Assembly: GCF_000799465.1 (NCBI RefSeq)
Contig: NZ_JUGU01000001.1
Location: forward strand, 1,674,001 to 1,738,000
Direction: 5' to 3'
Length of the DNA: 64,000 nucleotides
Origin: Psychroserpens sp. Hel_I_66
GTDB lineage: Bacteria; Bacteroidota; Bacteroidia; Flavobacteriales; Flavobacteriaceae
Shown here: positions 44,574-53,066 of the stretch, piece after piece
How the letters are laid out: every line of letters starts with the position of its first letter
Numbering within the stretch: the first letter of the stretch is position 1
The notes under the pieces: model-generated
Told to the model about the DNA's origin: nothing
Database searches by the model: none
What the model saw: only the letters and a program-made list of their open reading frames with translations
Translations under genes and position numbers: made by a program

Positions 44574-46478
44574 ATGTCCCATCCAATAAACATATTAGAG
44601 CAATACTGGAATCATACGTCATTTAGACCGCATCAAGAAGATATTATCAACTCGGTACTTGACAATAACGATACCTTTGTACTATTGCCAACAGGTGGAG
44701 GGAAATCGGTGTGTTTTCAAATTCCTGCATTGGTGAAAGATGGCATTTGCATCGTGATCTCACCATTGATTGCATTGATGAAAGATCAAGTAAATACCCT
44801 AAAGGAAAAAGGTATAAAAGCTATGGCGATTACTAGTGGGATAAAATACAGTGAACTAGACACGCTTCTCGATAATTGTATCTACGGAAACTATAAGTTC
44901 CTTTACCTTTCGCCCGAACGTTTACAACAAGACATCGTCAAGCAACGCATCGCACAAATGAACGTTAACCTCATTGCTGTGGACGAAGCACATTGTATTA
45001 GCCAATGGGGAAACGATTTTAGACCAGCTTATAAAAACATCACCGTTTTAAGAGAATTACAACCTACCGTCAATGTTATTGCTTTAACAGCAACCGCTAA
45101 GCCCGAGGTCATTGAAGAAACGATAAAAGAACTCGATTTTATTTCACCCAAAATATTTAAAGCTTCGTTTACCAGACCAAATATTGCATATCAGGTAATT
45201 CACAGTGAGGATAAATTATATGATCTAGAACAAAAACTTAAGCAACATAAGGGCGCATCGATTATTTACGTTCGTAGTAGAAAAATGAGTGTTGAGATTC
45301 ATGGTTTTCTAGAAAGAAAAGGCTTTAATACCACGTTTTTTCATGGTGGCATTTCCACAAAAGATAAGCAAGAAAGACTGTATCAATGGATGCACAACCA
45401 AAAGGAAATCATGATTGCCACCACAGCTTTTGGGATGGGAATTGATAAACCAGATGTAAAAACGGTTATTCATGTCAATTTACCCGAAAGTCTTGAAAGT
45501 TATTATCAAGAAGCTGGACGCGCTGGTAGAAACAACGAAAATGCCTACGCTATTCTATTAACCAACAAGTCTGATGAGCAGATTTTAAAGAATCAGTTTA
45601 TAAAGAGCTTACCATCTATTGATGAGATTAAATTGATATATCGTAAGTTGTGCAACTTTTTTCAAATTTCTTATGGTGAGGGAGAATTAACCACACATCG
45701 ATTTAATTTTAGTGATTTTTGCAAAGCTTATGATTTTAAAAGTTCTAAGACATTTAATGCGCTTCAAATTTTAGATAGAAATAGTATTATTAAATTATCA
45801 CAGCAGTTTAACTACAAAACGAAATTGCAATTTATTGTGAGCAATAATGCTATGTTTTCATATTTGGAAACCCACAAACAGTTCAATATTGTTGTGAAAA
45901 CTATTTTGAGAACTTATGGAGGCATTTTTGAACATCAACTCGCCATTAACTTAACTCTAGTTTCAGATAAATCCTCGGTGGATGAAAAACATATTATCGC
46001 CATGTTGCATCAACTCCATAAAGATGGGATTGTAGATTTTTTGTTTTCTAACACAGACTCTGAGGTTGTATTTCTCCAGCCCAGAGAAGATGATAAAACA
46101 ATAAATAGAATAGCAAATGTTGTTGAGCAACAACAGCGTTTAAAACGTGAGCAAATTGATGCTGTTTTAAATTATATTGAAAATGACAGTATCTGTAAAA
46201 ACAGACAACTACTTCACTATTTTGGAGAAAAAACTAATGTTGATTGTGGGATTTGCTCTGTTTGCGCTGTTGGCAAAACTTCCGAAGTAAAAATTGAAAC
46301 GAGAACATTGAGAACTCGCTTAATTCTGGAACTAGAAAATTCACCATTGAGTTCTAGACAATTAGTAGAAACGCTACCGTTTAGCAAAGATGATGTTTTT
46401 AAAACACTAAAGTCACTTTTAGAACTTGGCGTAATAGAATTGACAGCGGTTAATACATATAGAATAAAAACAAAATAA
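44574..46478 (+). CDS. recQ: ATP-dependent DNA helicase RecQ
   Basis: The 634-residue helicase has motif 0 (FRPHQEDII), Walker A LPTGGGKSVCF, DEAH box AVDEAHCISQWGNDFRP, and motif VI YYQEAGRAGRNNENAYA. A zinc-binding region (CGICSVC) and a C-terminal winged helix (SSRQLVETLPFSKDDVFKTLKSLLELGVIEL) follow. No HRDC domain is present. It unwinds forked DNA in recombination and repair. It is immediately downstream of the P-loop gene and 7 bp before fmt. Confidence 0.95.
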   Translation: MSHPINILEQYWNHTSFRPHQEDIINSVLDNNDTFVLLPTGGGKSVCFQIPALVKDGICIVISPLIALMKDQVNTLKEKGIKAMAITSGIKYSELDTLLDNCIYGNYKFLYLSPERLQQDIVKQRIAQMNVNLIAVDEAHCISQWGNDFRPAYKNITVLRELQPTVNVIALTATAKPEVIEETIKELDFISPKIFKASFTRPNIAYQVIHSEDKLYDLEQKLKQHKGASIIYVRSRKMSVEIHGFLERKGFNTTFFHGGISTKDKQERLYQWMHNQKEIMIATTAFGMGIDKPDVKTVIHVNLPESLESYYQEAGRAGRNNENAYAILLTNKSDEQILKNQFIKSLPSIDEIKLIYRKLCNFFQISYGEGELTTHRFNFSDFCKAYDFKSSKTFNALQILDRNSIIKLSQQFNYKTKLQFIVSNNAMFSYLETHKQFNIVVKTILRTYGGIFEHQLAINLTLVSDKSSVDEKHIIAMLHQLHKDGIVDFLFSNTDSEVVFLQPREDDKTINRIANVVEQQQRLKREQIDAVLNYIENDSICKNRQLLHYFGEKTNVDCGICSVCAVGKTSEVKIETRTLRTRLILELENSPLSSRQLVETLPFSKDDVFKTLKSLLELGVIELTAVNTYRIKTK

Positions 46479-46485
46479 CTTATAC

Positions 46486-47439
46486 ATGAAAAGAGATACA
46501 TTGAGAATTATATTTATGGGAACTCCAGATTTTGCTGTTGCCACATTAAAACTACTCGTAGAAAATGAATATGATGTGGTAGGTGTTATTACTGCACCAG
46601 ACAGACCTGCTGGACGTGGGAGAAAGCTCAATGAATCGGCTGTTAAAACGTATGCTATCTCTAAAGGTCTACATATTTTACAACCAACTAATTTAAAAAG
46701 TGATTCTTTTATTAAAGAGTTAGAGATTTTGAAAGCCAATCTTCAAATCGTTGTGGCTTTTAGGATGTTGCCAGAAGTTGTTTGGAGCATGCCAGAATAT
46801 GGTACATTTAATCTGCACGCATCGCTACTTCCAAATTATAGAGGTGCTGCGCCAATACATTGGGCAGTTATAAATGGGGAAAAAGTTACTGGTGCTACCA
46901 CGTTTTTTATAGACGAAAAAATAGATACGGGAGCTATCATATTACAGGAGGCTATTTCTATTGAAGATGATGAAACTGTTGGTACACTTCATGACAAATT
47001 AATGAATATGGGAAGCCAACTCGTTTTAAAAACCGTTGAGTTGATTCAAAAAGATGAAGTAATCACAACCATCCAACCAAAAACAGAAAATTTAAAAACC
47101 GCATATAAGCTTAATAAAGATAACTGTAAAATTGATTGGGAACTAGATCTTGATACAATATACAATAAGATACGTGGATTAAATCCTTTTCCTGCTGCTT
47201 GGTGCCAACTTATTAATGGAGATGAGGAATTAAATATTAAGATTTTTAAAGTTGAAAAAGAACTTGAAAACCATAATTTGAGTTATGGGAAGATTAAAGC
47301 GACTAAAAATGAATTAAAAGTTGCTGTTAGAGATGGTTACATTATTATACATGAAATACAACTTCCTGGAAAACGAAAAATGGATATCAAATCATTATTA
47401 AATGGATATGATTTTAATGAAAATGCCAAAATGCTCTAA
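46486..47439 (+). CDS. fmt: Methionyl-tRNA formyltransferase
   Basis: The 317-residue enzyme formylates initiator Met-tRNA. It shows IIFMGTPDFAVATLKLL, the folate-binding and catalytic block FNLHASLLPNYRGAAPIHWAVING with TGATTFFIDEKIDTG, and a C-terminal OB-like domain containing IRGLNPFPAAW. It is co-oriented with recQ. Confidence 0.96.
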   Translation: MKRDTLRIIFMGTPDFAVATLKLLVENEYDVVGVITAPDRPAGRGRKLNESAVKTYAISKGLHILQPTNLKSDSFIKELEILKANLQIVVAFRMLPEVVWSMPEYGTFNLHASLLPNYRGAAPIHWAVINGEKVTGATTFFIDEKIDTGAIILQEAISIEDDETVGTLHDKLMNMGSQLVLKTVELIQKDEVITTIQPKTENLKTAYKLNKDNCKIDWELDLDTIYNKIRGLNPFPAAWCQLINGDEELNIKIFKVEKELENHNLSYGKIKATKNELKVAVRDGYIIIHEIQLPGKRKMDIKSLLNGYDFNENAKML

Positions 47440-47544
47440 AACCCTTATATTCATTGATATTTATAAAAAATCCGTTGAAATGCATCCCTTTATTAACAAA
47501 TGCCCGAAGTTATCAACAAAAATTGGCATTTCCCTTGCTATTAC

Positions 47545-47574
47545 TTGCGTAGATGGATTTTACGTATAAATTTG
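47545..47574 (+). promoter_or_regulatory. Promoter for the HU gene
   Basis: TTG at 47545-47547 and TAAATTTG at 47567-47574 are spaced by 19 bp and fit the Bacteroidetes consensus. The box lies about 62 bp upstream of the HU start. Confidence 0.65.
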
Positions 47575-47636
47575 TAGAGGGATTATAACAAAAACAGTTA
47601 ACCCAACTATTTTTTAACAATTTAAAATATAATTTT

Positions 47637-47909
47637 ATGAACAAAACAGATTTAATCAATGGAATGGCAGAGAATGCAGGAATTACTAAAGCAGCTGCAA
47701 AAAAAGCATTAGATTCATTATTAGTTGACATCGAAGGATCTTTACAAAAAGGTAACAGAGTATCTTTAGTAGGTTTTGGTTCTTGGTCAGTTTCTAAAAG
47801 ATCTGCAAGAGAAGGAAGAAATCCTCAAACTGGTAAAACAATACAAATCAAAGCTAAAAACGTAGTAAAGTTTAAAGCTGGTTCTGATTTAAGTAGTGCT
47901 GTAAACTAG
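47637..47909 (+). CDS. hup: HU-type DNA-binding protein
   Basis: This 90-residue nucleoid protein contains the family core VSLVGFGSWSVSKRSAREGRNPQTGKTIQIKAK. The flexible arm Pro is in RNPQTG. It bends DNA as a dimer. It has its own promoter and a strong terminator. The N-terminal MNKTDLINGMAENAGITKAAAKKAL is the dimerisation helix pair. Confidence 0.95.
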   Translation: MNKTDLINGMAENAGITKAAAKKALDSLLVDIEGSLQKGNRVSLVGFGSWSVSKRSAREGRNPQTGKTIQIKAKNVVKFKAGSDLSSAVN

Positions 47910-47931
47910 TATCTTATTAAATAGATTACGA

Positions 47932-47957
47932 AAAGCTCACTTAAAGTGAGCTTTTTT
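47932..47957 (+). terminator. Terminator after the HU gene
   Basis: AAAGCTCACTT pairs with AAGTGAGCTTT and is followed by TTT. Confidence 0.85.
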
Positions 47958-48038
47958 GCTTTTAATACATTAGTAATTGACTCATTTTGTTGGTTATTTA
48001 GAAAATATGTTTTAGATTAGTTAGATAATTATATATGC

Positions 48039-48599
48039 ATGATCATAGAAAAGCCAAAAAAAGGTCACCTTTTAATTGCCGAACCATCTATCATCGGCGA
48101 TTTATCATTCAATAGATCTGTTATACTTTTGGCAGATTACAATGATGAGGGTTCTATTGGCTTCATCTTAAATAAGCCCTTAGAATATAAACTCAACGAT
48201 TTAGTACCACAAACCGAAGCTACTTTTAATGTTCATAATGGTGGCCCAGTTGAGCAGGACAATTTATATTTTATTCATAAAGTACCTCATCTCATACCAG
48301 ACAGTATAGAAATCTCACACGGTGTTTTTTGGGGAGGTAATTTTGAAATTGTACTGGAGTTATTAGACGATAATAAATTAACATCGTCAGACATTAGGTT
48401 TTTTCTCGGTTATTCTGGCTGGGAAGCCAACCAATTGGAAAAGGAACTCAAATCTAATGCATGGATAATTTCAGAAAATATTTACCAAAATGAGCTTATT
48501 GAAAAATGCTGCGGTTCATTCTGGAAAGAAAAAATGCTAGAACTTGGTGGTGATTATTCACTTTGGTCCAATGCTCCAGAAAACCCTAGCTATAACTAG
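48039..48599 (+). CDS. YqgE/AlgH family protein
   Basis: The 186 residues show the family pattern: GHLLIAEPSIIGDLSFNRSVILLADYNDEGSIGFILNKPL, then VHNGGPVEQDNLYFIHK and FFLGYSGWEANQLEKEL. The function is not settled; it is a conserved cytosolic protein. Its stop codon overlaps by 4 bp the stop of the convergent aminotransferase gene, so no terminator separates them. Confidence 0.92.
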   Translation: MIIEKPKKGHLLIAEPSIIGDLSFNRSVILLADYNDEGSIGFILNKPLEYKLNDLVPQTEATFNVHNGGPVEQDNLYFIHKVPHLIPDSIEISHGVFWGGNFEIVLELLDDNKLTSSDIRFFLGYSGWEANQLEKELKSNAWIISENIYQNELIEKCCGSFWKEKMLELGGDYSLWSNAPENPSYN

Positions 48600-49441
48600 C
48601 CTAACCTTATCTTTGTATTTAAGCGCTTCAAAATATCTTCGGAAATTTTAGTTACATATTCCTTTTTACGATATTTTAGAATAGGCTGAATACCCACAAT
48701 AACATTGGTCACAAACAACTCGTCTGATTTTTGAAGTTCAAAAGGAGAGATTGATGATTCATCAAGCACGTAATCACCTGAATTTAATACCACATCAATA
48801 ATCTGTTTTCTCATAATACCCTTTAAACATCCATCCTCTAAAGGCGGAGTCTTTATATTTTCTCCAGAGATGAGAAATAAATTACCATTTAATGCCTCAA
48901 TGACTTTTTTATCCGTATTGAGTAAAAGGCAATTTTCCAGCTCGTTTTCTTCTGCATAAATACTTCCTAGTACATTGATTGCCTTATTGTTAGTTTTTAA
49001 GGTTGATAACAATCCTGGTGAGACAAAATAGTCTTTAAATAAATCTACAGTGTAGCTAGATGCATTTGATAATGCATAAAAATCTTGTTTTAAAATCTCC
49101 GCATTGATACTGTAGTTAATATTTTTTTTCTTCGGAAGATATTTACCTCCTTCTCCTCTATCTACATTAATTCTAACTCTTGCAGTTGCCTTTGATAATT
49201 GGTTAGCCTTAACGGTTTTTAAAATTTCAGATTCTAGATATTCCATTGTGAAATTCATTGGGATTTCCATACGCATGATTCTCATGGAAGCCATTAACCT
49301 AAAATAGTGGTCTTCCCAAAACAAAATCTTACCGTGAACGACTTTAAGAGTCTCAAAGAGGGCGTCACCGTATTTATAACCTCTGTTTTCCGAAGAAATA
49401 AAATTTAAATTTTCAATTAGATTACCGTTAAAATTTATCAT
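48596..49441 (-). CDS. Class IV PLP aminotransferase (PabC/IlvE-like)
   Basis: The protein has 281 residues from ATG at 49441. It has the fold type IV pattern with YKYGDALFETLKVVHGKILFWEDHYFRL, the PLP Lys in LSTLKTNNKAINVL and the phosphate-binding EALNGNLFLI and GCLKGIMRKQI segments. It could be aminodeoxychorismate lyase, a branched-chain aminotransferase or a D-amino-acid aminotransferase. Substrate cannot be set from the residues visible. A longer start 10 codons upstream is unlikely. Confidence 0.85.
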   Translation of the reverse strand: MINFNGNLIENLNFISSENRGYKYGDALFETLKVVHGKILFWEDHYFRLMASMRIMRMEIPMNFTMEYLESEILKTVKANQLSKATARVRINVDRGEGGKYLPKKKNINYSINAEILKQDFYALSNASSYTVDLFKDYFVSPGLLSTLKTNNKAINVLGSIYAEENELENCLLLNTDKKVIEALNGNLFLISGENIKTPPLEDGCLKGIMRKQIIDVVLNSGDYVLDESSISPFELQKSDELFVTNVIVGIQPILKYRKKEYVTKISEDILKRLNTKIRLG

Positions 49442-49498
49442 AAAAAAAGTCTCGATTTTTAGTCGAGACAAATATAAAATTAATATTACGTAGAGGTT

Positions 49499-49891
49499 CT
49501 ATGCAGAACCTAAAACTTGTTTTAAATCTGAAATTTGATTATCCCAAAGCATTTTAGCTTCTTCAACCTCATCTTCATCTGTAAAATCTGTTACTATTAT
49601 AGAAACGTCCTTAGTGATCTCATCTACCTGGATCCTAATTTCAAAAAAGTACGAATTACCTTCTTCATCGTCACTCATCCATCTAAATTTGATGCGTTCT
49701 CCACTTTTTTTGCTTACTAACTTTGCTTTTTCTTCGCTACCATCCCAAATAAAGGTAAAAAATTCTCCTCTAGAATTTACGTTATCTGCAAACCATTCTG
49801 ATAATCCAGATGGCGTTGATATATATTGATATAAAAGTTGAGGGGAGGCGTGAATTACGAATTCCATCTCAATTTTAACTTTGTCTTCCAT
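49499..49891 (-). CDS. START-like/AHSA1-type protein
   Basis: The 130-residue protein has the SRPBCC landmarks VIHASPQLLYQYISTPSGLSEWFAD and FIWDGSEEKAKLVSK, and ends with the long helix AKMLWDNQISDLKQVLG. It resembles the START-like domain proteins universal in flavobacteria; the ligand is unknown. It lies 57 bp upstream of the aminotransferase gene on the same strand. It marks the last recognisable backbone gene before the tRNA and the island. Confidence 0.85.
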   Translation of the reverse strand: MEDKVKIEMEFVIHASPQLLYQYISTPSGLSEWFADNVNSRGEFFTFIWDGSEEKAKLVSKKSGERIKFRWMSDDEEGNSYFFEIRIQVDEITKDVSIIVTDFTDEDEVEEAKMLWDNQISDLKQVLGSA

Positions 49892-49975
49892 AGATATAAT
49901 ATTATGTGGTCAATATATACATTAATTGTTGAGTTTAAAACTAAAAATCAAAAAAAATAATTTGCACATTTTATG

Positions 49976-50006
49976 TTTGCTCACATAAATATTGTTTTTA
50001 TATTTG
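49976..50006 (+). promoter_or_regulatory. Promoter for tRNA-Met
   Basis: TTTG at 49976-49979 and TATATTTG at 49999-50006 are spaced by 19 bp, a textbook Bacteroidetes promoter. It lies 13 bp before the tRNA. Confidence 0.75.
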
Positions 50007-50019
50007 CACCCTCATAAAT

Positions 50020-50093
50020 GGCGAGGTAGCTCAGTCGGTTAGAGCGTCGGATTCATAACCCGGAGGTCACGAGTTCAATTCTCGTTCTCGCTA
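50020..50093 (+). tRNA. tRNA-Met (anticodon CAT)
   Basis: The cloverleaf reads as follows. The acceptor is GGCGAGG/TCTCGCT with two G-U pairs. The D arm is GCTC..GAGC, the anticodon loop TTCATAA contains CAT, and the T arm is ACGAG-TTCAATT-CTCGT. The discriminator A is at 50093. CCA is not encoded. The D-arm and acceptor fit elongator Met rather than initiator. An integrase gene follows directly, so the 3' half is the likely attachment site of the island. Confidence 0.93.
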
Positions 50094-50114
50094 CAGTCTT
50101 AATCGGTTTCAAAC

Positions 50115-50146
50115 AAAAGGTTTAGTTCACTCTAAACCTTTTTTTT
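50115..50146 (+). terminator. tRNA terminator abutting the integrase start codon
   Basis: AAAGGTTTAG pairs with CTAAACCTTT, followed by a run of Ts that ends directly at the ATG at 50147. Confidence 0.8.
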
Positions 50147-51529
50147 ATGATTACATTAAATGACTTTATTACCTTTGAACACGATTTGGAACACGATTCA
50201 GAACACGATTTGGCACACAAAAAAGATTTTTCCGTACCTAAGATATATAGCGCCAATGGCGATCTATCTAAGAGATGGTACGTGCGTTTCTCTTTTAGGA
50301 ATCCAGATACTGGCAAACTTGAAAGACAAAACAACATTTATGGCAATGCCAATAACTATACAAATAAGGAAGATAGGTTGGCATTGTTATCCCGCTACCG
50401 TAGAAGACTTTTAAAACTACTTAAGGCAGGTTACAACCCGAACATAGATAATACCGAGTTTCATAAATCTCAGTTGCTTAAAACCGATCTAAAAAATTCT
50501 TTGGCTGAAAAAAACGAAAAGTCATTTGTACCGCAAATTGAATATCCAAAAGCCACATCTAAACTCAAGCCTTCTGAAACTATCTCTAAAACCGAATTAA
50601 AAGAAGATACACCAGATGATTTAGGGATGCCAATTAGAGAAGCTCTTGATTTTAGTTTAAAAATCAAGGAAAAACAAATTGGTGCTCGATCACATAAAGA
50701 TTATGAATACACCAGTAACGCTTTGGTTAAATGGCTCGAAGAAAACAGACCCAAAATCAAATCTATTGAGCAGATCAATAAAAAAGCTGCACTGGATTTT
50801 CTAAACTCCGTATTGTTGAGATCTAGTTCTAGAAACAGAAATAATATCAGACTTCACTTGAGTAGCCTTTTTCAAACACTAGAGGATAATGAGATAATTA
50901 GTTCCAATCCCATTAAAAAGATTCCTGCATTGCGAAGTATTCCCAAACGTAATAAATCCTATACCACCGAAGAACACAAAAAGATCTTTGATTATTTAAA
51001 AGGCGAAGACCCTATACTTCTACTCTATATTAAATTTATCAGTTATAATTTATTGAGACCGGTGGAAGTTTGCAGATTGAGGGTAAGGGATGTTAATGTA
51101 AAGGACAAAACACTGCAATTTAAAGCTAAGAATAGTCCGTTAAAGACTAAACTAATTCCGCAGATCATATTAGAAGAATTACCCGATTTAAGTAAATTAA
51201 ATCCAGATGCTTTTCTATTCACTCCTATAAAAATTGGCGGTGAATGGGATACTGCGGATGTAAATAAGAGTAATTATTTCTCTAAGCGTTTTAAGAATGT
51301 TGTAAAGGATCATTTTAATCTAGATAAAGACCAAACCCTTTATAGTTTTAGACATACATTCATTACGATTTTATACCAATCTCTTGTCAAAAACTCATCT
51401 CCTCATGCAGCTAAAAGTGAGTTGATGGGGATTACTGGACATTCTACCATGGATGCTCTAGAAAAGTATTTGAGAGATATTGATGCTGTTTTACCAAAGG
51501 ACTATTCTAAACATTTGAATAATGATTGA
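50147..51529 (+). CDS. Tyrosine recombinase (integrase) next to tRNA-Met
   Basis: The 460-residue protein has a SAM-like core-binding domain at about 180-270 (REALDFSLKIKEKQ, KSIEQINKKAALDFL). The catalytic domain contains the first Arg in NLLRPVEVCRLRV (about R303), YSFRHTFI (the HxxR His is Tyr), a GITGHST His and the nucleophile Tyr in LEKYLRD (about Y441). It lacks the integron-specific extra helix as far as I can see and resembles tRNA-targeting element integrases. The N-terminus has a tandem EHDL/EHDS/EHDL repeat. No promoter separates it from the tRNA terminator. Confidence 0.9.
   Translation: MITLNDFITFEHDLEHDSEHDLAHKKDFSVPKIYSANGDLSKRWYVRFSFRNPDTGKLERQNNIYGNANNYTNKEDRLALLSRYRRRLLKLLKAGYNPNIDNTEFHKSQLLKTDLKNSLAEKNEKSFVPQIEYPKATSKLKPSETISKTELKEDTPDDLGMPIREALDFSLKIKEKQIGARSHKDYEYTSNALVKWLEENRPKIKSIEQINKKAALDFLNSVLLRSSSRNRNNIRLHLSSLFQTLEDNEIISSNPIKKIPALRSIPKRNKSYTTEEHKKIFDYLKGEDPILLLYIKFISYNLLRPVEVCRLRVRDVNVKDKTLQFKAKNSPLKTKLIPQIILEELPDLSKLNPDAFLFTPIKIGGEWDTADVNKSNYFSKRFKNVVKDHFNLDKDQTLYSFRHTFITILYQSLVKNSSPHAAKSELMGITGHSTMDALEKYLRDIDAVLPKDYSKHLNND
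50177..50212 (+). repeat. Three 12-bp tandem repeats in the integrase gene
   Basis: GAACACGATTTG, GAACACGATTCA and GAACACGATTTG run in tandem and encode EHDL-EHDS-EHDL. A fourth partial unit (GCACAC) follows. They may be only a coding expansion, or they may also serve as DNA-binding repeats near the attachment site. Confidence 0.85.
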
Positions 51530-52196
51530 TACTACGGATATTCTAAACGCCAACATCATCCAGAAATATTTATTTTATATACCTAGCTCTGTACATTCAA
51601 AAGTTGAAAATTCAGTACTAAAAGGTTTTATACCCAAAGAGGGCTATGATGATATTGTATATTACAAGGAAAAAGGAAATGCGATTTCAAATGATCTGGA
51701 AAGCATAATTATACCTGAAATCCTTACCAAAGAAAGAATTTTGAAAAAGAACTTGGTGCTCTTATTGGATACCAAATCAAAAATTAGTCCTTCGGTATTT
51801 GACATGATCTTGGAAGATTACATAAAATACATCAACGGTCACCAATACATTACCACTTGGATGCATGAAAATATTAGATCTGTTTTCCCAGATGTAAACG
51901 ATATAATTATAAATGCTTTTAAAATTCAGGCAGATTATTTCACTCAACACTGCTTAAAAGTGAAACATCAATTTCGAATTGAGAAACGAGAATCAAAGAT
52001 TAGTGATACTGAAATTTTCAAAACTTTAAAATCTCAGTTTTCAAGACCTAACGCGACACCGAATCCTATCGTTTTTGGGAAACATAAGGAATCAAAAAAA
52101 GAAAAGACTACTCCTACTAAGAAGAGAAAAATATCTTTCACTGATGAAGAGATTGATGATTTTTTGTTAGAGACTGTATTTAATGTTAAGCTGTAA
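51522..52196 (+). CDS. Unrecognised protein encoded with the integrase
   Basis: The 224-residue helical cytosolic protein overlaps the integrase by 8 bp, so it is translationally coupled to it. It contains no motif I recognise. The tail from about 180 is very basic (KHKESKKEKTTPTKKRK) followed by an acidic SFTDEEIDDFLLET, suggesting DNA or protein contacts. It could be a directionality or accessory factor of the element; that rests only on position and charge. Confidence 0.6.
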   Translation: MIDTTDILNANIIQKYLFYIPSSVHSKVENSVLKGFIPKEGYDDIVYYKEKGNAISNDLESIIIPEILTKERILKKNLVLLLDTKSKISPSVFDMILEDYIKYINGHQYITTWMHENIRSVFPDVNDIIINAFKIQADYFTQHCLKVKHQFRIEKRESKISDTEIFKTLKSQFSRPNATPNPIVFGKHKESKKEKTTPTKKRKISFTDEEIDDFLLETVFNVKL

Positions 52197-52282
52197 TTTT
52201 TGAGTACAATTGTAATCAATAATTCTAAAATTTCAGAAAAATTTACTAATTTAGCGTCAAACAAACGTTTATTATACGCTAA

Positions 52283-52714
52283 ATGAAAGATTCTGAATTT
52301 TATATCTGTAAGTACTGTTATCAAGAATTTACCCCAAAAAGACGACGAGTACAGAAGTTTTGCAGCAATACTTGTCGTTCTAAAGCTCATCATGCGAGGA
52401 AGACAAAAAAAGTTTCAGGCATAACCAAATCCGAAAAACTTTCAGTTCCCGATAATATACCTGCTCCTAAAAAAGAGGGTATGTCCATGGCTGGTGTTGG
52501 AAATGCTGCTACTGGAACTCTAGCTGCACAAGCCTTAACAAAATTATTCACAAAAGAATCCAACAAACCTGCCACTAAAGGTGATCTAATTCAACTAGTG
52601 GAAAAATTGAATGGTAGATATCATTTAATAACTAATATGAATCCAAATTTTAAAGGTGAATATCCTTATTTTGATTTAGTGGATGGTATTTTGATTTATA
52701 TTAAGACTATGTAG
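52283..52714 (+). CDS. Small zinc-finger protein
   Basis: The 143 residues include an N-terminal finger with C9, C12, C27 and C31 (YICKYC, then QKFCSNTCRSKAHHARK), similar to FCS/MYND-like small fingers that bind nucleic acid or ribosomes. A Gly/Ala-rich hydrophobic stretch (AGVGNAATGTLAAQALTKLF) and an unrecognised C-terminus follow. It lies in the integrase-proximal part of the island, 86 bp after the preceding gene. Confidence 0.65.
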   Translation: MKDSEFYICKYCYQEFTPKRRRVQKFCSNTCRSKAHHARKTKKVSGITKSEKLSVPDNIPAPKKEGMSMAGVGNAATGTLAAQALTKLFTKESNKPATKGDLIQLVEKLNGRYHLITNMNPNFKGEYPYFDLVDGILIYIKTM

Positions 52715-52741
52715 CCTTTATTCAGGACGGGTCAGCATTGT

Positions 52742-52936
52742 GTACAACGGTCTTATATATAGCTCTTAGCGTGCAAATTAGAAAATATTTTCGGATTAAT
52801 CACGAGCCCAATTTTTTAATTTTTCTTATTATCTTTTCTCAATAAGCCAAATTAAAAAATTTGGCGGACTAGCAAATATGCCCAATCTTCGATTCAGTAA
52901 CTAATAGCTATGAGTTATATACAGCTTTGTTGTAAG
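52742..52936 (-). repeat. attC-like foldable element B, 3' side of the Wadjet-like cassette
   Basis: Read on the minus strand it starts with CTTACAACA (52936-52928). The main arms, in plus-strand terms, are TATATAGCTCTTAGC (52756-52770) and GCTATGAGTTATATA (52907-52921), with 13 of 15 pairing. The inner hairpin is GCCAAATT/AATTTGGC (52846-52865). It ends in CGTTGTAC (52749-52742). At about 195 bp it is longer than elements A and C. The rest of the 352-bp gap (52715-53066) contains no ORF or other feature that I can support. Confidence 0.55.
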
Positions 52937-53066
52937 TAGTGCTTTTTAAGTTCTGCTTGGTTTTCTGATGTTTGTTATTTAGTTCTGAATTGAGCGTTGG
53001 CAAGACATACTCTTTTGCAATTTTGGGCTTGTGTTTTGGCTGAAGTGAATTGCAAATGTGTATGGC

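Larger units (their letters stand above)
255..49395. other. Over-represented octamer TTCCGAAG/CTTCGGAA scattered across the backbone
   Basis: At least 37 copies were found by reading. TTCCGAAG starts at 255, 2568, 2946, 4804, 6556, 9491, 14101, 15570, 21269, 22420, 22738, 26869, 27430, 28670, 31425, 31680, 32418, 39371, 41569, 46280 and 49388. CTTCGGAA starts at 5997, 9106, 9229, 10033, 22637, 24852, 27880, 35156, 35510, 39237, 39262, 39311, 41104, 43955, 48637 and 49130. Most are extended to TTTCCGAAGAA. Copies occur in all codon frames and in nine intergenic sites, with no marked strand bias. None was found after 49,395. The function is unknown. Confidence 0.85.

Noticed and set aside
50147..51529. 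Integrase considered as an integron integrase (IntI) for the cassette-like elements
   Set aside because: The catalytic layout and tRNA location fit a genomic-island integrase; no IntI-specific extra helix was recognised. A role on the elements cannot be excluded but is unsupported.
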